From assembly GCA_023230485.1 (NCBI GenBank), contig JALNXG010000086.1, positions 1 through 13,631 of the forward strand: 13,631 nt of DNA. The letters are read 5' to 3'. This DNA comes from Melioribacteraceae bacterium (lineage in GTDB: Bacteria; Bacteroidota; Ignavibacteria; Ignavibacteriales; Melioribacteraceae). The notes beneath the pieces were generated by a model. The model was not told where the DNA came from and did no database searches. It was given only the letters and a program-made list of their open reading frames with translations. Positions 8,311 to 13,631 of the stretch are shown here, one piece after another. The position numbers and the translations under genes were made by a program. The number at the start of each line of letters is the position of its first letter. Position 1 is the stretch's first letter.

Positions 8311-8704
8311 GGTGCTCTCCTTGATTTTGGATATAATATTATTTTGGAACTTTTTTATAGGAATATGCCTATGTAAATGTTTACATAAGAATTTAATTTA
8401 ATCCAACTTCTATAAATAATCAAGTATAATCGAACTTAAATTAAGTCTTAATCAGACCATATAACTCATTATATACCTAAATGAGATTTATATATTCATT
8501 GGAATAGCTGCAACAAAGTTACCCAACCATCTTATTTTTTACGGTATTCTCGCACCACCCTTCCATACCGATATTCCTATTCACTTTTATTTGTAAACAT
8601 AAAAAATATCAGAATATGAAGAAGATTTATTTTATATTAAGCTGTCATTGAATCAAACTATTTCCTTTAACAGAGCAAATTAACTTGTGTAAAGAGGTTG
8701 GAAT
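8311..8704. promoter_or_regulatory. Divergent control region between the NHL/SGNH gene and ppk2
   Basis: This 394-bp gap holds the leaders of both divergent genes and no ORF I would support. Besides the palindromes at 8357-8386 it has a perfect 6-1-6 inverted repeat (ACTTAAATTAAGT, 8434-8446) and a CTCATT/AATGAG inverted repeat (8465-8485). The ppk2 side repeats two words found in the leftward leader: ATATTCCTAT at 8571-8580 and TGTAAACAT at 8592-8600. I could not fix a clear -35/-10 pair for either gene. Confidence 0.55.
8357..8386. promoter_or_regulatory. Two overlapping inverted repeats, LacI-type operator candidate
   Basis: ATGTAAA-TG-TTTACAT (8371-8386) is a perfect inverted repeat. Its core TGTAAATGTTTACA closely matches the TGTAAACGTTTACA-type operators bound by LacI-family regulators of sugar genes. 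It overlaps by two bases a second repeat, ATAGG-N6-CCTAT (8357-8372), which contains TATTCCTA on the minus strand. Both lie 47-76 bp upstream of the NHL/SGNH start codon, where a repressor would act. No LacI-family gene is in the window. Confidence 0.5.
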
Positions 8705-9652
8705 ATGCCACATCACAAAAAGAAAACCAAATCAGATAAGCACTCAAAAAAGAATTCAAAAAAAAACTCCGATAAACAAGACGATAATAGTATGAAAAAA
8801 CATTTTTCCGAAGAAAGCGCTAATCAAGCTAACGATAGTAATGAAAACAGCGATCAAGAAAATAGAAAAAAAGAAAAGAAGATTACTACAAAATTTTACA
8901 ACAAAGAATTAGATAAGCTAAGCATCGAACTCGTAAAACTACAAGAATGGGTGAAGCATAAGGGTTTGAAAGTAGTTGTAATATTTGAAGGGCGTGATGC
9001 TGCAGGCAAAGGTGGGACGATTAAAGCAATTACACAATTTCTTAATCCTCGTGTTTGCAGAATAGTAGCTCTCGGCACTCCAACTGAAAAAGAAAAATCA
9101 GAATGGTATTTCCAAAGATACGTGCCTCATTTACCTTCCGCTGGCGAAATGGTTTTCTTCGATAGAAGTTGGTACAACCGTGCAGGTGTTGAGAAAGTTA
9201 TGGGTTTCTGTACTGAAAATGAATATGAGGAATTTCTTCGTAGCTGTCCTGAATTTGAAAGAATGATTATCCGTTCAGGAATTATATTAATTAAATATTG
9301 GTTTTCTGTAAGTGATGAAGTTCAGGAGAAACGATTCTTAGAAAGAATAAATGATCCCACTAAGCGATGGAAAATTAGCCCGATGGATTTGGAATCGAGA
9401 AAGCGTTGGGTAGAATATTCGAAAGCAAAAGATAATATGTTCGCTTATACTGATATAAAGCAAGCCCCTTGGTATGATATTAATTCCGATATTAAAAAGA
9501 AAGCCCGATTGAATTGTATCACTCATCTGTTGAGTTTAATTCCGTATGAGGATGTTCATAGAGAAAAACTAATTCTTCCACCAATTCAGGATAACGTAGG
9601 ATACGTAAGACCGCCATTAAGCGATCAGAATTATATACCGGAGGTCTATTGA
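8705..9652 (+). CDS. ppk2: Polyphosphate kinase 2 (PPK2) family protein
   Basis: PPK2 enzymes transfer phosphate between polyphosphate and nucleotides, usually making NTP from NDP and polyphosphate, in the cytoplasm. The 315-aa protein has the family hallmarks: Walker A GRDAAGKGG (96-104), the TPTEKEKSEWYFQRYVPHLP segment (125-144), Walker B with FFDRSWYNR (151-159), and the lid-region arginines with SPMDLESRKRW (225-235). The C-terminal part through YEDVHREKL is intact, so the enzyme looks complete and single-domain (class I-like); nucleotide preference cannot be read from sequence. The first 60 residues are an extra, probably disordered tail rich in Lys, Ser, Asn and acidic residues. The start is supported by AGAGG at 8693-8697, seven nt upstream. 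It ends 138 bp before perR, which has its own promoter, so co-transcription is not required. Confidence 0.93.
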   Translation: MPHHKKKTKSDKHSKKNSKKNSDKQDDNSMKKHFSEESANQANDSNENSDQENRKKEKKITTKFYNKELDKLSIELVKLQEWVKHKGLKVVVIFEGRDAAGKGGTIKAITQFLNPRVCRIVALGTPTEKEKSEWYFQRYVPHLPSAGEMVFFDRSWYNRAGVEKVMGFCTENEYEEFLRSCPEFERMIIRSGIILIKYWFSVSDEVQEKRFLERINDPTKRWKISPMDLESRKRWVEYSKAKDNMFAYTDIKQAPWYDINSDIKKKARLNCITHLLSLIPYEDVHREKLILPPIQDNVGYVRPPLSDQNYIPEVY

Positions 9653-9726
9653 AACTATTAAGTGACTAAGAGTGTGTTACGGAGGTTTAATAATTGTTTC
9701 TCCCGCCCTCTTAATTGAAATATTTC

Positions 9727-9755
9727 TTGACATATACTAAATAATTACGTATCCT
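9727..9755 (+). promoter_or_regulatory. Sigma70-like promoter of the perR-katG operon
   Basis: A perfect -35 TTGACA (9727-9732) is separated by exactly 17 nt from TATCCT (9750-9755), four of six matches to the -10. Transcription would start near 9762, inside the palindrome at 9759-9773, giving a leader of about 29 nt. Confidence 0.65.
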
Positions 9756-9758
9756 AAG

Positions 9759-9773
9759 TAGGAATTATTCCTA
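9759..9773. promoter_or_regulatory. 7-1-7 inverted repeat, probable PerR operator
   Basis: TAGGAAT-T-ATTCCTA is a perfect 7-1-7 palindrome. Outward pairing resumes after one mismatch on each side (TAA 9755-9757 with TTA 9775-9777). The 7-1-7 layout with an AAT-N-ATT core is that of Fur-box and Per-box operators; the outer positions differ from the Bacillus Per box. It covers the expected start site of perR-katG, so binding should repress the operon. That the adjacent regulator binds here is inferred from position and geometry. Confidence 0.65.
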
Positions 9774-9790
9774 TTTAATAATAATTACTT

Positions 9791-10225
9791 ATGAAAAAAG
9801 AAAATTACGAAGTTGATCTAAAAAATAGTAACCTGAAAGTTACTCCTCAGAGAATCGCAGTTCTCGAAGCGCTATCACATTTAAAGAATCATCCCACTGC
9901 AGATAACATTAAAGAATATGTAGTAAATAATCATCCCAACGTTGCTGTCGGTACTATCTATAATACTCTTGATACATTCGTGGAAAAAGGATTAGTGAAA
10001 AAAGTAAAAACTGAAAAAGATATTATGCGCTACGATGCAATTCTCGATAAGCACCATCATTTATATAGCGCAGACTCAGAGCATATAGAAGATTTTTTCG
10101 ATGAGGAGCTAAACAATCTGCTTGAAAACTATTTTAAGAAAAAGAAGATAGCGAATTTCAAAGTAAGCGACGTTAAGCTTCAAATAATCGGCACTTTTAA
10201 AAACAAAAACAAACTACTTAAATAA
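9791..10225 (+). CDS. perR: PerR-like Fur-family peroxide-responsive regulator, cysteine-free
   Basis: This 144-aa protein has the Fur-family layout. A winged-helix domain (about 13-80) holds LKVTPQRIAVLEAL and the recognition-helix segment VGTIYNTLDTFVEKGLV; a dimerisation/metal-binding domain follows. Aligned with Bacillus subtilis PerR at a constant offset of three, all five regulatory ligands are present: H34, D82, H88, H90 and D101 (H37, D85, H91, H93, D104). An Asp rather than Glu at the last site is typical of peroxide-sensing PerR. All four structural-zinc cysteines are replaced (S93, S96 and the C-terminal GTFKNK segment), and the protein has no cysteine. It is the first gene of an operon with katG, 39 nt apart. 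No Shine-Dalgarno precedes the ATG; the frame is closed by TAA nine nt upstream, and the N-terminus fits the family. A more general Fur role is the main alternative. Confidence 0.87.
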   Translation: MKKENYEVDLKNSNLKVTPQRIAVLEALSHLKNHPTADNIKEYVVNNHPNVAVGTIYNTLDTFVEKGLVKKVKTEKDIMRYDAILDKHHHLYSADSEHIEDFFDEELNNLLENYFKKKKIANFKVSDVKLQIIGTFKNKNKLLK

Positions 10226-10264
10226 TATATCGTAGAAAAATATATTCAAAAAGGAGAAAGGTAA

Positions 10265-12463
10265 ATGAACGAAGAAAGCAAATGCCCTGTAACAGGCAGC
10301 AAATCTAATACTCCCCCGAAAAAAAGAGGTAATCTTGATTGGTGGCCTAATGCACTGAAAGTAGGAGTGCTTCATCAGCATCCGCCTATTTCTAATCCTA
10401 TGGGTTCTGATTTCGATTATGCAAAAGAATTTTTATCACTCGATCTAAACGCAATTAAAAAAGATTTATATACGCTTATGACCGATTCGCAAGATTGGTG
10501 GCCTGCAGATTGGGGTCATTATGGCGGGCTATTTATTCGTATGGCTTGGCATAGCGCAGGAACGTACCGTACATCTGATGGACGAGGCGGAGGGGGAAAA
10601 GGTAATCAACGTTTCGCACCCGTTAATAGCTGGCCTGATAATGGCAACCTCGATAAAGCACGCCGTCTGCTTTGGCCTATCAAACAAAAATATGGTAATA
10701 AAATTTCATGGGCTGACTTGATGATTTTAGCAGGCAATTGCGCACTCGAATCGATGGGCTTTAAGACCTATGGATTCGCCGGTGGAAGAGAAGATATCTG
10801 GCAGCCGGAAGAAGATGTTTATTGGGGCTCCGAAGATACATGGCTCGGAGATGAGCGATATTCAGGTGATCGCGAACTTGAGAATACTCTTGCAGCAGTT
10901 CAAATGGGACTAATCTATGTAAATCCCGAAGGACCAAACGGTGAACCGGATCCTGTCGCTTCTGGAAAGGACGTTAGAGAAACCTTCGCTCGTATGGCAA
11001 TGAATGATGAAGAGACCGTAGCACTTGTAGCCGGCGGACATACATTCGGTAAAGCACATGGTGCCGGAGATCCTTCTTTAGTTGGTCCAGAACCTGAAGG
11101 TGCTTCTATAGAAGAACTTGGACTTGGGTGGAAAAATAAATTTGAATCCGGTAAAGGTGCTCATACTACAACAAGCGGTATTGAAGGTGCATGGAAACCG
11201 AATCCAACGAAATGGGATAATGGTTATTTCGATATGCTATTCCGTTACGAATGGGAATTAGTAAAAAGTCCAGCTGGTGCTTGGCAGTGGCTCGCAAAGG
11301 ACGTTAAAGAAGAAGACATGATTGAGGATGCACATATTCCGGGCAAGAAAAATAGACCGATGATGACAACAGCAGATTTATCACTAAAGTTCGATCCAAT
11401 CTATGAACGAATATCGCGCCGATTTTATGAAAATCCCGATCAATTCGCCGAAGCATTTGCCAAAGCATGGTTTAAATTAACTCATAGAGATATGGGACCT
11501 AAATCACGTTATCTTGGCAATGAAGTTCCGAATGATGATTTGATTTGGCAGGATCCAATTCCACTTGTACAGCATGAGCTTATCGATACGAAAGATGAAG
11601 CTGAATTAAAATCTCGTATTTTGAGTTCAGGTCTATCGATTTCAGAATTAGTCTCAGTGGCTTGGGCTTCGGCTTCTACATTCCGTGGATCGGATAAGAG
11701 AGGTGGTGCCAATGGTGCACGCATTCGTTTAGCTCCGCAGAAGGATTGGGAAATTAATGAACCGACGAAGCTTGCGAAAGTACTAAAAGTCTATGAAGAA
11801 ATTCAGAAAGAATTTAATACGAATCGCAAAGACAAAAAGAAAGTATCGATTGCAGATTTAATTGTACTCGGCGGAAATGCGGCAGTGGAAGCTGCGGCTA
11901 AAGATGCAGGCTACGAAGTAAAAGTTCAATTCTCTCCGGGAAGAGGCGATTCTTCGCAAGAGCAGACAGACATTGAATCATTTGATGTAATGGAACCGGT
12001 AGTTGATGGCTTCCGTAATTATCAGAAAAAGAAATTTACTCTTTCCCCTGAAGAAATGTTAATCGATAGAGCTCAATTGCTTACATTAAGTGCGCCGGAA
12101 ATGACTGTTCTTATTGGAGGATTACGTGTTCTTGGTGCAAATTTTAATGGTTCGAAAAATGGCGTATTTACAAAACAGCCCGGTAAACTTACCAATGATT
12201 TCTTCGTGAGTCTTGTTGATATGAATACTGGTTGGAAACCGGTTTCAGAAGATGCATTAGTATTTGAAGGACGTGACCGCAAAACTGAAGAAGTGAAATG
12301 GACAGCTACACGTGCCGATTTAATCTTCGGTTCTAATTCGATCTTACGTGCCCTTACGGAAGTATATGCTCAGAATGATGCTAAGAAAAAGTTCGTTGAC
12401 GACTTCGCCAAAGCATGGAGCAAAGTAATGAACTTAGACAGATATGATTTAAAGAAGAAATAA
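10265..12463 (+). CDS. katG: Catalase-peroxidase KatG
   Basis: KatG is a bifunctional cytoplasmic haem enzyme that destroys hydrogen peroxide by catalase and peroxidase reactions. The 732-aa length is normal for the family, with an active N-terminal and a haem-free C-terminal half. Distal residues R92, W95 and H96 lie in IRMAWHSAGTYR. The proximal haem ligand is H259 in GGHTFGKAHGAG. The Met-Tyr-Trp adduct residues W95, Y218 (GLIYVNPEGPNG) and M244 (FARMAMND) are all present, as is the access-channel Asp (D125, SWPDNGNLDKARRLLWP). The C-terminal half keeps the family pattern SVAWASASTFRGSDKRGGANGARIRLAPQ. There is no signal peptide. AAGGAG (10251-10256) lies eight nt before the ATG, far stronger than the site before perR. 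Only 39 nt separate it from perR, with no promoter or terminator between, so the upstream operator should control both. Confidence 0.98.
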   Translation: MNEESKCPVTGSKSNTPPKKRGNLDWWPNALKVGVLHQHPPISNPMGSDFDYAKEFLSLDLNAIKKDLYTLMTDSQDWWPADWGHYGGLFIRMAWHSAGTYRTSDGRGGGGKGNQRFAPVNSWPDNGNLDKARRLLWPIKQKYGNKISWADLMILAGNCALESMGFKTYGFAGGREDIWQPEEDVYWGSEDTWLGDERYSGDRELENTLAAVQMGLIYVNPEGPNGEPDPVASGKDVRETFARMAMNDEETVALVAGGHTFGKAHGAGDPSLVGPEPEGASIEELGLGWKNKFESGKGAHTTTSGIEGAWKPNPTKWDNGYFDMLFRYEWELVKSPAGAWQWLAKDVKEEDMIEDAHIPGKKNRPMMTTADLSLKFDPIYERISRRFYENPDQFAEAFAKAWFKLTHRDMGPKSRYLGNEVPNDDLIWQDPIPLVQHELIDTKDEAELKSRILSSGLSISELVSVAWASASTFRGSDKRGGANGARIRLAPQKDWEINEPTKLAKVLKVYEEIQKEFNTNRKDKKKVSIADLIVLGGNAAVEAAAKDAGYEVKVQFSPGRGDSSQEQTDIESFDVMEPVVDGFRNYQKKKFTLSPEEMLIDRAQLLTLSAPEMTVLIGGLRVLGANFNGSKNGVFTKQPGKLTNDFFVSLVDMNTGWKPVSEDALVFEGRDRKTEEVKWTATRADLIFGSNSILRALTEVYAQNDAKKKFVDDFAKAWSKVMNLDRYDLKKK

Positions 12464-12478
12464 TAGAATACACGTTTG

Positions 12479-12536
12479 AGGGCGATGCAGGTAGAGGAAT
12501 TTAATTAGCTATTCACATCGCCCTTTTTATATTTTT
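12479..12536 (+). terminator. Intrinsic terminator of the perR-katG operon
   Basis: AGGGCGATG (12479-12487) pairs perfectly with CATCGCCCT (12516-12524) over a 28-nt loop. The stem runs directly into TTTTTATATTTTT (12524-12536). It starts 16 nt after the katG stop. Confidence 0.88.
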
Positions 12537-12763
12537 GGAATTACTATAGATAAGTAAAACCTGCTATTGTCACCTTTGAATAATATTTAACTAAATATAT
12601 TCACAATTAATATATAGAACTGCAAAAAACAACTTCTTAACAGGGATTATAATAAGAATAGAAAAATTCACATTATAATTCAGTTTTGATAATTTTTTAT
12701 TGTCAATATTTTTCTTGCTTCGAACTATTTTTTCTATTAACTTTGTAATTAAAAGTACTTTGT

Positions 12764-13393
12764 ATGAAAAAACAAGAAAATTATATCCAAGAAATTTCAG
12801 AGATACGCTCAATGATGGAGCGTTCATCAAAATTTTTATCTCTATCGGGATGGTCAGGTATCTTAGCTGGGATTTATGCTCTAACTGGAGCTTTCATCGC
12901 CTCTTACTATTTGAATTTTAATCCCGACCGGCTATTTTATGATGTAAATAGCAGTTCTTCACTCATACCTATTATTCCGAATTTAATTTTATTAGCTATT
13001 CTAATATTATTTTTCACATTGTCCACTGCTATTTTACTCTCTTATAATAAAGCTAAAAAAAAGGGTGAAGTTGTTTGGAATGCAGCTTCCCGTCAATTAT
13101 TAATTAATCTATTCGTTCCTATAATTGCAGGCTCAATTTTTATTTGGCTTCTTTTTATTAATAATATTGCCGGTTTATTGGCTCCTGCTTCTCTTCTCTT
13201 TTATGGATTGGCATTATTTAATGCAAGTAAGTTTACATATGGTGAAGTGAAATTTTTAGGTATTATTCAAATATCGCTGGGGCTAATATCTTTTTACTTT
13301 ATTGAATATAGCTTGATGTTCTGGGCAATCGGATTCGGAATTGTACATATTTTATATGGCATTTTTATCTATATGCATTATGAACGAGATTAA
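12764..13393 (+). CDS. Small polytopic membrane protein of unknown function, paired with a winged-helix regulator
   Basis: I do not recognise a named family. The 209-aa protein begins with a polar, probably helical segment (1-24, QENYIQEISEIRSMMERSSK), then about six hydrophobic segments at roughly 26-49, 67-93, 110-131, 133-153, 158-178 and 182-203. A Lys-rich cytoplasmic-type loop (NKAKKKGE, 94-101) lies after the second segment. No enzymatic motif is visible. It reads straight into the downstream regulator with two nt between stop and start, so the pair is surely co-transcribed. No Shine-Dalgarno is visible. A weak Bacteroidetes-style promoter (TAACTTTG at 12738-12745, with CTTG 20 nt upstream) precedes it and would give a very short leader. 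The start is chosen because the frame opens there and gives an intact amphipathic N-terminus. Confidence 0.75.
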   Translation: MKKQENYIQEISEIRSMMERSSKFLSLSGWSGILAGIYALTGAFIASYYLNFNPDRLFYDVNSSSSLIPIIPNLILLAILILFFTLSTAILLSYNKAKKKGEVVWNAASRQLLINLFVPIIAGSIFIWLLFINNIAGLLAPASLLFYGLALFNASKFTYGEVKFLGIIQISLGLISFYFIEYSLMFWAIGFGIVHILYGIFIYMHYERD

Positions 13394-13395
13394 AA

Positions 13396-13631
13396 GTGAA
13401 ATCACCTCTCGATAGTTTTGAAAAAATATTTGAGAGCCGAATAAGACTCGGTATTATGTCTGCTCTCTCGGTTAATGATTCTCTCGATTTTATTTCATTA
13501 AAAGAATATCTGAATGTTACTGATGGAAATCTTGCTACTCATCTTAAAATGCTCCAAAAGGTATGTTTTATAAATGACAAAAAATCTTTCATCAATAATA
13601 AACCTAATACTAAATATTTTTTAACTGAAAA
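13396..13631 (+). CDS. Winged-helix transcriptional regulator (HTH_34-like), cut by the window end
   Basis: The first 78 residues are present and the frame is open to the end of the window. The sequence matches the small winged-helix DNA-binding family (Pfam HTH_34-like, related to MarR/ArsR types) in FESRIRLGIMSAL, DFISLKEYLNVTDGNLATHLKMLQK and the wing NNKPNTKYFLTE. Translation probably starts at GTG 13396, because a TGA closes the frame 15 nt upstream and the next ATG, 21 codons in, would delete the first helix. The gap to the stop of the membrane protein gene is two nt, suggesting translational coupling. In such pairs the regulator may control its own operon; no operator is evident. The C-terminal part is outside the window. 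Confidence 0.82.
   Translation, partial: MKSPLDSFEKIFESRIRLGIMSALSVNDSLDFISLKEYLNVTDGNLATHLKMLQKVCFINDKKSFINNKPNTKYFLTE

Noticed and set aside
8434..8446. Perfect ACTTAA-A-TTAAGT palindrome in the divergent region.
   Set aside because: A 13-bp A/T-dominated palindrome is expected by chance in such DNA, and it matches no operator type I recognise. It is only listed in the region entry.
9667..9713. Two-tier hairpin after ppk2 (TAAGAG/CTCTTA outer, GGAG/CTCC inner).
   Set aside because: The stems are short and separated by unpaired stretches, and no U tract follows. It is too weak to call a terminator.
12738..12745. TAACTTTG, an exact match to the Bacteroidetes -7 consensus TAnnTTTG, with CTTG 20 nt upstream.
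   Set aside because: A short match in very AT-rich DNA, and the two clearest promoters in this window are TTGACA-N17-TATCYT instead. It is mentioned only as a weak candidate in the gene entry.
12591..12830. Leftward 79-codon ORF overlapping the start of the membrane protein gene.
   Set aside because: Low-complexity AT-rich composition, no ribosome-binding site, and it conflicts with the better supported rightward gene.

Overview
This AT-rich window most likely comes from a member of the FCB group, probably an Ignavibacteria/Melioribacteraceae-like or Bacteroidetes-like bacterium. The main evidence is two large secreted proteins that end in the type IX secretion (T9SS, Por) sorting domain beginning NYPNPFNPTT and ending KKMIL(L/M)K, a form common in Ignavibacteria. 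No rRNA, tRNA, CRISPR array, integrase or insertion sequence is visible.

Layout: the left 8.3 kb reads leftwards and holds three genes. They encode a 730-aa secreted protein with three jelly-roll-like domains and a T9SS tail (172-2364), a 267-aa TspO/MBR-like membrane protein (2793-3596), and a 1443-aa secreted protein (3979-8310). The 1443-aa protein carries two six-repeat NHL propellers, two Ig-like domains, a jelly-roll-like domain, an SGNH esterase domain and a T9SS tail. A 394-bp divergent region separates these from the rightward genes: ppk2 (8705-9652), a perR-like regulator and katG in one operon (9791-12463), and at the right edge a small membrane protein followed by a winged-helix regulator cut off by the window end (12764-13631).

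How the genes fit together: perR-katG is a compact peroxide-stress operon with a sigma70-like promoter and a perfect 7-1-7 inverted repeat at the expected start site. That is the operator geometry of Fur-family proteins, so autoregulation covering katG is the natural inference. The regulator has all five PerR regulatory-metal ligands but no cysteine at all. PPK2 (polyphosphate/nucleotide metabolism) lies just upstream with its own leader and an unusual Lys/Ser/acidic N-terminal tail. The two secreted proteins look like surface or extracellular factors for glycan or other ligand binding and ester hydrolysis. The last two genes form a membrane protein-regulator pair.

The least expected signals are non-coding. 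The octamer TATTCCTA occurs upstream of four genes (both secreted proteins, ppk2 and perR). The promoter of the 730-aa protein closely resembles that of perR. A LacI-type palindrome precedes the NHL/SGNH gene. Two strong intrinsic terminators on the same strand bracket about 100 bp that may encode a small RNA. I see no clearly new multi-gene defence or biosynthetic system here.
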